64,000 nt of DNA from Halomonas sp. M20 (GTDB lineage: Bacteria; Pseudomonadota; Gammaproteobacteria; Pseudomonadales; Halomonadaceae), in contig NZ_JACNMQ010000005.1 in assembly GCF_020622265.1 (NCBI RefSeq), positions 1 through 64,000 on the forward strand, given 5' to 3'. The translations under genes and the position numbers were made by a program. Under the pieces are notes generated by a model that ran no database searches, was not told the DNA's origin, and saw only the letters and a program-made list of their open reading frames with translations. Below, one piece after another: positions 19,044-25,619 of the stretch (position 1 is the stretch's first letter; each line of letters opens with the position of its first letter).

Positions 19044-19142
19044 CCAATCACTGCGTTACGCGGTGCGCGGAATCCTCACATATACCCATATGCTCCGGTT
19101 CCTGTGCTCCGGGCGCCTTGCGCTTGACCCGCTCGCCGATTT
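19044..19142 (+). repeat. Dispersed intergenic repeat, copy 2
   Basis: This copy is the plus-strand counterpart of 9308-9422: CAATCACTG, then ATATACCCATATGC, CTCCGGTTCCTG and, at the end, CCGCTCGCCGATTT. It sits between norD and a small membrane-protein gene. The two copies are about 9.6 kb apart in opposite orientation, one next to each denitrification operon. Confidence 0.75.
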
Positions 19143-19170
19143 CTTCAGCGCTTCCTTGAGGAGAAGTTAC

Positions 19171-19377
19171 ATGAACACCCGCGCCGTGGTCGCGATACTG
19201 ATAGGTGGCTTGGTCTTTCTGGCGGTGGTGATTCCGGTGGCCTGGATCATCAATACGAAGGATTGGGGCGTGGCGATGATCTTCCCTGCGCCCTTTATCG
19301 TCTATGGCTTGATGGTCCTGGCGCGGCGGCTGGATGATTGGGTGCGCGCCGACCCGAAACGGCGTCGGCAGCCCTGA
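19171..19377 (+). CDS. Small two-helix membrane protein, unknown
   Basis: A 68-residue protein with ATG at 19171 preceded by GAGGAG at good spacing. It has two hydrophobic segments (AVVAILIGGLVFLAVVIPVAWII and a second around MIFPAPFIVYGLMVLA) and a basic tail ending DPKRRRQP. It lies between norD and the convergent norF gene, with a dispersed repeat upstream. I do not recognise the family; a link to NO reductase is suggested only by position. Confidence 0.65.
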   Translation: MNTRAVVAILIGGLVFLAVVIPVAWIINTKDWGVAMIFPAPFIVYGLMVLARRLDDWVRADPKRRRQP

Positions 19378-19420
19378 TCGGTTAAAAACGGTTAGCCAAA
19401 AACGGCAAGTCAAGAATGGT

Positions 19421-19471
19421 CAGCCAAGAGCGATCAGCCAAGAGCGATCAGCCAAGAGCGATCAGCCAAGA
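19421..19471. repeat. 14-bp tandem repeat at the 3' end of norF
   Basis: CAGCCAAGAGCGAT is repeated three times exactly, followed by a partial fourth copy that includes the norF stop codon (19462-19464). Degenerate copies (GTTAGCCAAAAACG, GTCAAGAATG) extend leftward to about 19380. There are no spacers, so this is a simple tandem array. Confidence 0.8.
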
Positions 19472-19773
19472 AGGTTGGCCCGGGCCGCGAGGTAGCCCGA
19501 CAGAATCAACCCCAGGATCACCAGCGCCAGCCCCAGGAAGGCACCTTTCCAGGCAGGTGACGAGACACGTAGGTTGAGATAGATCATCAACACCTGGTGC
19601 GCCTTGAAGCCGGTGCTGATCAAGACCAGCAGCGCCGACCACAGCGGCAATGCCAGCCACTGATCCTCGGCGTCGAGCCGGGAGGAGATCATCGATACCA
19701 GCGTCAGCCCCATCAGAATGATCCAGGTAATCGTCAGGCGACGGGTAGTGGGGTGCGTCATCGTCATGGTCAT
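19462..19773 (-). CDS. norF: NorF-like / cytochrome oxidase subunit IV family membrane protein
   Basis: A 103-residue protein with three transmembrane segments; the AHQVLMIYLNLR motif after the second helix is typical of the COX4/NorF family. NorE and NorF support cNOR activity, but their mechanism is not settled. The start is uncertain among close methionines in MTMTMTHPTTRR. It follows norE by 12 bases on the same strand. Its stop codon lies in a 14-bp tandem array, so its C-terminal residues may be repeat-derived. Confidence 0.85.
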   Translation of the reverse strand: MTMTMTHPTTRRLTITWIILMGLTLVSMISSRLDAEDQWLALPLWSALLVLISTGFKAHQVLMIYLNLRVSSPAWKGAFLGLALVILGLILSGYLAARANLLG

Positions 19774-19785
19774 CTCGACAGAGAG

Positions 19786-20415
19786 CTATCTCAACAAATA
19801 AATCAGCGGGTAGAGCAGAATCCAGATCAGATCGACCATGTGCCAGAAGGCCGTGGCGGTCTCCACATTGGCAAGCGTGGTGCGCCAGGTCACCAAGGCA
19901 AGCACTCCCAGCCCGAACAGCACGTGGGCGAAATGAAAGCCGGTCAGTAGATAATAGAAGGCGAAGAAGGTGTTGGTGTCCGGGGTCAAGCCGGCGCCGA
20001 ACTTGTCGATGTATTCGGTGATCTTGATTGCGCAGAACACGCCGCCGAGCACCATGGTCGCCAGCAGCCAATGCCGGCTGTGGCGTATTCGGCCCTGCGC
20101 CACCGCATTCACCGCCAGCGCCGCAAACAGCCCGCTGGTCAACAGCACCATGGTATTCAGGCCGCCCATGATGGGGTCGAGCTGTTGTTGAGACGCATCG
20201 AAAAGTGGCTGCTCCGCGGCGCGCATCCAGGCGTATAGGCCAAATGCCGCGGCAAACACCAGCATCTCGCTCAGGATCAGTACCCACATCAAGGGGTTGC
20301 CGGGCAGGGCGGAGAGTGGCCCCCAGTCGCTATCGGTATCGACGGCGTCGCTCTTGATAGCGTCGTCCGGCAGGGCGTCATTCTGCCCAGGCTGGGCGTG
20401 TTGCGATTCAGTCAT
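19786..20415 (-). CDS. norE: NorE, haem-copper oxidase subunit III-like protein
   Basis: A 209-residue membrane protein of the cytochrome c oxidase subunit III family with five or more helices. Recognisable segments are MWVLILSEMLVFAAAFGLYAWMR, FYYLLTGFHFAHVLFGL and FWHMVDLIWILLYPLIYLLR. In denitrifiers this short subunit-III homologue is NorE. Its first eight bases overlap the upstream 147-residue membrane protein, indicating coupled translation. Confidence 0.9.
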   Translation of the reverse strand: MTESQHAQPGQNDALPDDAIKSDAVDTDSDWGPLSALPGNPLMWVLILSEMLVFAAAFGLYAWMRAAEQPLFDASQQQLDPIMGGLNTMVLLTSGLFAALAVNAVAQGRIRHSRHWLLATMVLGGVFCAIKITEYIDKFGAGLTPDTNTFFAFYYLLTGFHFAHVLFGLGVLALVTWRTTLANVETATAFWHMVDLIWILLYPLIYLLR

Positions 20416-20851
20416 GGAAACTCACCGAGGCGCCACCGAACGTCAGGCTGCGCGGATTGTCGATGGGGCGGTTGGCCATCAGGCGATGGATGCCTACGCC
20501 GCAGCGTGCCACCATCCATATCAAGCACATCATGAAGAATAGATAGCCCAACCCCCAGGCGATGCCCGGCGCGGCATTGATATAGCCCAGCAGATTCCAT
20601 AACAGCAGTCCAATGCCACCCGCCACGATCCCCAACCAGAAAGTGCGAATCTGAAACCGCAGGTGCGTATCGACCCATTCGGCGCCGCGCCCCAGCTTGA
20701 AGTGAGCGATCGCTACGCCGAGCGGTGCCGTGACCACGGCCATGATGCTGCCCAGATACAAGGCATAGATCAAAACAGCAGCGCCGCGGCCCGGTGAGTT
20801 GGCTTTGAGGGCGGCGAAGTCGTCTTCGTTTCGTTCGAGATTGGTTGGCAT
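20408..20851 (-). CDS. Membrane protein of the DUF4870 (Tic20-like) type
   Basis: A 147-residue protein with three to four hydrophobic segments, including AAVLIYALYLGSIMAVVTAPLGVAIAHF and GLGYLFFMMCLIWMVARCGVGIHRLM. The pattern of a hydrophobic N-terminal helix, a central amphipathic FQIRTFWLG segment and a terminal HRLM/NRPIDNPRS tail resembles DUF4870 proteins. It lies between fdxA (13 bases after it) and norE (8-base overlap), so it belongs to the NsrR-linked fdxA-norEF unit. Function unknown. Confidence 0.65.
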   Translation of the reverse strand: MPTNLERNEDDFAALKANSPGRGAAVLIYALYLGSIMAVVTAPLGVAIAHFKLGRGAEWVDTHLRFQIRTFWLGIVAGGIGLLLWNLLGYINAAPGIAWGLGYLFFMMCLIWMVARCGVGIHRLMANRPIDNPRSLTFGGASVSFHD

Positions 20852-20864
20852 GCGTCATCCCTCT

Positions 20865-21188
20865 TCAGCGTTCAAGGTGGGGCAGCTTGTTGGGAACGCC
20901 ATCCCACTCTTCAGCGTCCTCAGGCGGGTCCTGCTTTTCGGTGATAACCGGCCACTGCTCGGCCAGCTCAGCGTTGAGTTCGATAAAATGACGCTGTGAA
21001 TCGGGTAGCTCGTCCTCGGCGAAGATTGCCTCCGCCGGACATTCCGGCTCACATAGCGCGCAATCGATACACTCATCCGGGTTGATTACCAGGAAATTGG
21101 GGCCTTCATAGAAGCAATCGACGGGACAGACTTCCACGCAGTCGGTGTACTTGCATTTGATGCAGTTTTCGGTGACGACGAAGGTCAT
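20865..21188 (-). CDS. fdxA: 7Fe-8S ferredoxin FdxA
   Basis: A 107-residue ferredoxin with one [3Fe-4S] and one [4Fe-4S] cluster. The first motif region is [21 protein letters not shown] and the second [17 protein letters not shown], the arrangement of the Azotobacter FdI / FdxA family. The long C-terminal tail ending LPHLER is normal. It is the first gene of a minus-strand unit with norE and norF, and a near-perfect NsrR operator lies 20 bases upstream. A role in electron supply during nitrosative stress is an inference. Confidence 0.95.
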   Translation of the reverse strand: MTFVVTENCIKCKYTDCVEVCPVDCFYEGPNFLVINPDECIDCALCEPECPAEAIFAEDELPDSQRHFIELNAELAEQWPVITEKQDPPEDAEEWDGVPNKLPHLER

Positions 21189-21207
21189 GTTTCATCTCCC
21201 GATTTTT

Positions 21208-21230
21208 AAGATGCATATATTACACATCTT
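21208..21230. promoter_or_regulatory. NsrR operator upstream of fdxA-norEF
   Basis: AAGATGCAT, five bases, ACACATCTT: the best of the three NsrR-like palindromes here. It lies 20-42 bases upstream of fdxA, where a repressor would block transcription. Found by eye against the known AAGATGYAT half-site. Confidence 0.8.
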
Positions 21231-21414
21231 AAAGGGCGGAACGAATGGCAGCAATCACCACCCAAGCCCGGGCGAAGAAAAGCGGCGTGTTGAACCCTGG
21301 GAAGTCAGGTTCACATATGCCTGAAAATTCGAAATAGATTCCATATATTGTGTTTGTTATCATTATGGAGCCCATATGTAGTGTGTATATTTGCCGGTAA
21401 GAAATAACACTTTC

Positions 21415-21428
21415 TTGATGTGAATCAT
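21415..21428. promoter_or_regulatory. FNR-like box between fdxA and nrdJa
   Basis: TTGATGTGAATCAT matches FNR TTGAT-N4-ATCAA at 9 of 10 fixed positions. It lies 160 bases upstream of nrdJa and 227 bases upstream of fdxA. In the 399-base gap 21189-21587 I see this box, the NsrR site and AT-rich sequence, but no cobalamin riboswitch and no convincing small gene. Confidence 0.5.
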
Positions 21429-21587
21429 GATCGATAGAGGCCAGGGTGATTAGGATGGCCAGCATTCAAGCACCTTGAGCAATCAGAAAAATGATTGCAT
21501 TCGATTAGATTTTTACTCAGATTTTGCCGATGGGCCAGCTGTGGCTCCGGTTTTTCTTAATTTCAGAATGTTTGGAGATTTCTCCTC

Positions 21588-23699
21588 ATGAGCACTTCCG
21601 CCAAAGCCGTCAAGACATCCAATGAGGTACCGTTGCAGGTACCTTCCCGGGATATCTGGGATTCCAAGTATCGCCTCAAGGATCGTCACCAACGGCCTGT
21701 CGACAAGGATGTTCGGGCGACTTACGAGCGCGTGGCCAGCGCCCTGGCTGCGGTCGAAGGCGACAAAGCCCCCGAGTGGCTGGAGAAATTTCGCTGGGCC
21801 ATGGAAAACGGCGCCATTCCCGCAGGGCGCATTCTCTCCAATGCCGGCGCCGAGGATTACAAGCCTGCGGTCAGCCTGATCAACTGCACCGTATCCCGTA
21901 CTATCCACGACTCCATGCAGGACATTCTCGGTTCCGTGGTGGATGCGGGCATGACGCTGAAGGCGGGTTGTGGCATCGGCTATGAGTTCTCCACCCTGCG
22001 CCACAAGGGCGGCTTCGTGTTCGGTGCCGGGGCCGGCACCAATGGGCCGCTGGCCTTCATGGACGTGCACGACAAGATGTGTTTCACCGTGGCTTCCGCC
22101 GGCGGTCGGCGCGGGGCTCAGATGGCGACCTTCGATGTCGGTCACCCGGATGTCAAGGAGTTCATCGAGGCCAAGCGAGAGGCCGGGCGACTGCGTCAGT
22201 TCAACCTGAGTCTTCTGATCACCGATGAGTTCATCGAAGCGGTCAAGAACAACGCGGATTGGCCTTTGGCATTTCCGTTGCACCCGGGTGAAAAGGAGGA
22301 TGTGAAGCAAGATGAGCTGATCTATCGCGACTGGCCGGTGATCGAGCCAGGCTACACCGTCGACGACGAAGGCCGGGTGGCCTGTCGCATCGTCGAAGTA
22401 ATCAAGGCTCGCGAGCTGTGGGAGTCCATCATGTCCTCCACTTACGACTTCGCCGAACCCGGCTTCATCCTCATCGATCAGGTCAACCGCATGAACAACA
22501 ACTGGTTCTGCGAGGAGATCCGGGCGACCAACCCTTGCGGCGAACAGCCACTTCCGCCAGAGGGGGCGTGTCTGCTGGGATCGATCAACCTGACCCGGTT
22601 CGTGATCGAGCCGTTTGGCGACAATCCGCGCTTCGACTGGGAGCGCTATCGCAAGGTGGTGGCCATTTTTACCCGCATGCTCGATAACGTGGTGGAGATC
22701 GCTGGCTTGCCACTGCCCGGTCAGCAGCGCGAGATCGAGGCCAAGCGACGCCATGGCATGGGATTCCTGGGTCTCGGTTCGACGATGACCATGCTCAAGA
22801 TGTGCTACGGCAGCGATGACTCCCTAGCCTTTACCGATGAGGTAAGCCAGACGCTCGCTCTCGAAGGCTGGAAGGTGGCGCTCGAGCTGGCTCGGGAGAA
22901 GGGTATGGCGCCGATCCTGGCCGAAGAGATCGAGATCACCCCGAAGATGATGCGCGAGCGCCCGCAGCTGGCAAAAGACGGCTACGAGATCGGTGACAAG
23001 GTGCCTGGGCGTATCCTGCATGCCCGCTACAGTAACTACATGCAGAAGATCGCCGAAGTCGAGCCGGAGCTGGTGGCGGCGCTCGCCGAGCATGGCGCGC
23101 GCTTTACCCATCACTCGTCCATTGCGCCCACCGGTACCATCAGCCTGTCGCTGGGTAACAATGCCTCCAACGGCATCGAGCCGTCGTTCTCGCATCGCTA
23201 CTATCGCAACATCATTCAAGCCGGCAAGAAGACCAAGGAGCAGGTCGAGGTCGTCTCCTTCGAGCTTGCCGCCTATCGGCATTTCGTGGCCGCCGAGGCG
23301 GTGGAAAGCGATCTGCCGGATTACTTCATTACCGCGGATTCGGTGACGCCAAAACAGCATGTGGCGGTACAGGCGGCAGCCCAGACCTGGATCGACTCGG
23401 CCATTTCCAAGACCGTCAACGTGCCCACGAACTTCCCTTACGAGGCGTTCAAGGATCTTTATCTGGATGCCTACGCAAGCAGGCTCAAGGGCTGCACCAC
23501 CTTCCGCTTCAATCCCGAGAGCATACAGGGCGTGCTGGTGCGGGAAGAAGACTTGAACAACACCACCTATGTGTTCGAGCTGGAAAACGGCGAGTCCATC
23601 GAGCTTTCAGGCAATGAGAAAGTGGTCTACGACGGCGAGGAACACAATGTCGCCAACCTCTACGATGCGTTGAAGGAAGGCAACTATGGCAAGTGGTGA
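21588..23699 (+). CDS. nrdJa: Adenosylcobalamin-dependent ribonucleotide reductase, catalytic part (NrdJa)
   Basis: A 703-residue class II RNR catalytic protein that makes deoxyribonucleotides with a B12-generated radical, with or without oxygen. Signature segments are GRILSNAGAEDYKPAVSLINC, AGMTLKAGCGIGYEFSTLR, ATNPCGEQPLPPEGACLLGSINL with the thiyl-radical and redox cysteines, and SSIAPTGTISLSLGNNASNGIEP. The C-terminal redox-active cysteine tail is missing because it is encoded by the next gene, as in Pseudomonas nrdJa/nrdJb. An FNR-like box lies upstream. The start has GGAGA-type spacing. Confidence 0.95.
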   Translation: MSTSAKAVKTSNEVPLQVPSRDIWDSKYRLKDRHQRPVDKDVRATYERVASALAAVEGDKAPEWLEKFRWAMENGAIPAGRILSNAGAEDYKPAVSLINCTVSRTIHDSMQDILGSVVDAGMTLKAGCGIGYEFSTLRHKGGFVFGAGAGTNGPLAFMDVHDKMCFTVASAGGRRGAQMATFDVGHPDVKEFIEAKREAGRLRQFNLSLLITDEFIEAVKNNADWPLAFPLHPGEKEDVKQDELIYRDWPVIEPGYTVDDEGRVACRIVEVIKARELWESIMSSTYDFAEPGFILIDQVNRMNNNWFCEEIRATNPCGEQPLPPEGACLLGSINLTRFVIEPFGDNPRFDWERYRKVVAIFTRMLDNVVEIAGLPLPGQQREIEAKRRHGMGFLGLGSTMTMLKMCYGSDDSLAFTDEVSQTLALEGWKVALELAREKGMAPILAEEIEITPKMMRERPQLAKDGYEIGDKVPGRILHARYSNYMQKIAEVEPELVAALAEHGARFTHHSSIAPTGTISLSLGNNASNGIEPSFSHRYYRNIIQAGKKTKEQVEVVSFELAAYRHFVAAEAVESDLPDYFITADSVTPKQHVAVQAAAQTWIDSAISKTVNVPTNFPYEAFKDLYLDAYASRLKGCTTFRFNPESIQGVLVREEDLNNTTYVFELENGESIELSGNEKVVYDGEEHNVANLYDALKEGNYGKW

Positions 23700-23756
23700 C
23701 AGCGCCCCAACGTACCGTGGATTCAGCATTATGCCCGTTTATAGAGGAGCCTTGTG

Positions 23757-24533
23757 ATGGCCGTCGAAATCAAATCCAAGATCGTGGGTTACCGCGTCAA
23801 GCAGCCCCAAGCCGAATCGAAGGCAGGGTTGCAGACAGGACTGCAGGCAGAGTTGCCGCTAAGCGAAGAGGACCCGTTGACGCTGCGCATTCCATCGCGC
23901 CCGGAAGGCACGCTTGAAGCGGTCTCTGAAAAGATCTCCTACGTCGGCGCCGAAGGGCGCAAGAAGGTCTATGTGCTGGTGGCCTTCATGCCGGTGGAAG
24001 GGGTGCTCAATGGCAAGCAGGTAGTCATCGAACGCCCGGTGGAGTTCTTCTTCCCCTCGGGCCAGCTTTCCAGCGAGCATCAATGGATCACCGCTACCAT
24101 GCGAAGCCTGTCCCTGGCGGCCCGGGGCGGTTATGTCACCCAGGCCCTGGCGGATCTGCGCAAGGTGGCCTGGGACAAGGGATTGGTACGCTGCGGCATG
24201 AACCGCTGGAACAAGCCCATGTTTCACGACTCCGAGGTGGCGGCGATCGCCTGGTCGCTGCAGCAGATTCTTCACCGGCGTGGGTTTGTCGACGCCGATG
24301 GCATCCAGGTGCCGGTGGACGAGCTGGCTCGGGTTCACGCCCAGCGCCTGATGAACGGTCAGCCCTGGCAACCACCGGTAGAGGAGAAGGACGAGGCGCC
24401 TGCGGCGACCCAAAGCGGCAGCGGTGCCGGAGCGCCGGTGGTCGGCCACTGTCCGGAATGCCGTGGCGAGTTGATCATGATGGATGGTTGCCCTACCTGT
24501 TACGCGGGCTGCGGCTGGTCGAAGTGTGGGTAA
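23757..24533 (+). CDS. nrdJb: Class II ribonucleotide reductase, C-terminal part (NrdJb)
   Basis: A 258-residue protein that supplies the C-terminal portion of the split class II RNR. It ends with the cysteine-rich CPECRGELIMMDGCPTCYAG and CGWSKCG, which is the mobile redox and zinc tail found at the C-terminus of single-chain NrdJ. The ATG at 23757 is preferred over GTG 23754, given GAGGAG at 23744-23749. It follows nrdJa by 57 bases. Matches the Pseudomonas NrdJb architecture. Confidence 0.92.
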   Translation: MAVEIKSKIVGYRVKQPQAESKAGLQTGLQAELPLSEEDPLTLRIPSRPEGTLEAVSEKISYVGAEGRKKVYVLVAFMPVEGVLNGKQVVIERPVEFFFPSGQLSSEHQWITATMRSLSLAARGGYVTQALADLRKVAWDKGLVRCGMNRWNKPMFHDSEVAAIAWSLQQILHRRGFVDADGIQVPVDELARVHAQRLMNGQPWQPPVEEKDEAPAATQSGSGAGAPVVGHCPECRGELIMMDGCPTCYAGCGWSKCG

Positions 24534-24585
24534 ACAATGCAACTGAAATAGCCCCTGGGCATCAGTGTGACGTGGCTGGGCTATA

Positions 24586-24636
24586 AAGTTGGGTCATGAA
24601 GTTAGGTCATGAAATTGGGTCATGAAGCTGAGTCAC
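24586..24636 (+). repeat. 13-bp tandem repeat after nrdJb
   Basis: Four consecutive copies of a 13-base unit close to AAGTTGGGTCATG, with one or two changes in copies 2-4. It begins 52 bases after the nrdJb stop. There are no spacers. It is followed by a 10-bp-stem hairpin at 24646-24671. Confidence 0.8.
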
Positions 24637-24645
24637 AGGATCAAG

Positions 24646-24671
24646 CGCAGACACGTCAGAGCGTGTCTGCG
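24646..24671 (+). terminator. Strong hairpin between nrdJb and the DUF7282-like gene
   Basis: CGCAGACACG and CGTGTCTGCG form a perfect 10-bp stem with loop TCAGAG. There is no downstream T-run, so it may be a terminator of a non-classical type or a processing signal. The next gene starts 47 bases further on. Confidence 0.55.
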
Positions 24672-24718
24672 GAAAGAGGCTACACTGTAATGAGAAGCTA
24701 ATCACAAGGAGGTAAACG

Positions 24719-25150
24719 ATGAAAATTGTCAGCGCATCCTTACTCGCGAGCTTGATGTTGCTACCCATGGGGGCGGCAATGGCTAGTGAAGGCGGTGCAC
24801 CGAGCATGGAAATCGAACTTCAGGAACCAGGTGGCGATATCACCATTGCCACGCTCGTATCGAATGTCGATGGGTTTGTGGTGGCCCACGAGGCAGATGA
24901 CGAAGGCAAGCCGAATACAAAGGCCATCGGCCACACCCAGATAAAAAAAGGGTCTCAGGAGCGCATCGGGATCGTGTTGGATAGGGACATGGAATCCGGT
25001 GAAAAGATCTTCGTCATGTTGCATGAAGATACGGGCAAGGAAGGCGAGTACGAATTCGGCCCGGATAATACCGATGTGGATAAACCCGTCATGGTGGATG
25101 GCAAACCCTTCATGAAGTCTTTCCAGGTCAGCTGGACTGGCGATCACTGA
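24719..25150 (+). CDS. Secreted DUF7282-like protein
   Basis: A 143-residue exported protein with a signal peptide (MKIVSASLLASLMLLPMGAAMA) and strong AAGGAGG ribosome site. The mature part reads like the DUF7282 beta-sandwich: NVDGFVVAHEADDEGKPNTKAIGHTQIKKGSQERIGIVLDRDMESGEKIFVMLHEDTG, with the family's 'GFVVxH...G' and 'L.ED/D.G' pattern. The family is common in haloarchaea and some bacteria; its function is unknown. It is acidic, in keeping with a halophile's periplasm. It is followed by a 14-bp inverted repeat and precedes the molybdoenzyme operon by 470 bases. Confidence 0.75.
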   Translation: MKIVSASLLASLMLLPMGAAMASEGGAPSMEIELQEPGGDITIATLVSNVDGFVVAHEADDEGKPNTKAIGHTQIKKGSQERIGIVLDRDMESGEKIFVMLHEDTGKEGEYEFGPDNTDVDKPVMVDGKPFMKSFQVSWTGDH

Positions 25151-25161
25151 TTTGTTGAGCA

Positions 25162-25209
25162 ATTCAGTGGCTATCTATTTCGGCAGCATGTTGTTGATAG
25201 CCACTGAAT
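25162..25209 (+). terminator. Inverted repeat after the DUF7282-like gene
   Basis: ATTCAGTGGCTATC and GATAGCCACTGAAT are perfect 14-base arms around a 20-base loop, starting 12 bases past the stop. The following AATAATTT is only weakly U-rich; likely a transcription end. Confidence 0.6.
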
Positions 25210-25278
25210 AATTTCGGGCTAACGAACCGAGCAAGAAACTAGGATGAACGCCTGGTCAGCAAGCAAACGTTGCGTAAT

Positions 25279-25292
25279 TTGACGCAAATCAA
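25279..25292. promoter_or_regulatory. FNR-type box upstream of the molybdoenzyme operon
   Basis: TTGACGCAAATCAA matches FNR TTGAT-N4-ATCAA at 9 of 10 positions. It lies 328 bases before the alpha-subunit start, so a long leader is implied if it controls that operon. The rest of the 469-base gap 25151-25619 is AT-rich with no gene I can support. Confidence 0.55.
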
Positions 25293-25619
25293 TTTTAGTG
25301 CAGAAAGGGACTATTCGCAGGCTCATCTGACACCACTTCCACCCTCGCACTGCTAAACTACAGCACAACTTAAGTAGTAGTGCCTCGCCAATCAAAAAAT
25401 AACCGACTAGCTCAGGCCTTGCGTTAGCAAGCTTAATATTAGCCTAAATTAAAGTTGGCTTGCCCGATAGGATATTGGCATATCGATCTATATGGTGATG
25501 ATCGTAGGTATCTGATTTATAAATAAATTATAGGTACGGTTCATCCATGCCATCCCAATTGGCCATAAAAATGATGACAGGTGAGTCCCTGCAGACTCGC
25601 CAATGATGAGGAGAGAACC

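Noticed and set aside
21229-21465. 78-codon minus-strand frame upstream of fdxA
   Set aside because: It overlaps the NsrR operator region's flank, has no ribosome site and no recognisable features; more likely regulatory DNA.
21189-21587. Cobalamin riboswitch before nrdJa
   Set aside because: The conserved B12-box type segments were looked for and not seen.
21513-22754. 413-codon minus-strand open frame over nrdJa
   Set aside because: Antisense shadow of a well-recognised RNR gene.
19421-24636. Tandem repeats as CRISPR arrays
   Set aside because: The 14-bp and 13-bp units are directly adjacent with no spacers, and no cas genes are in the window.
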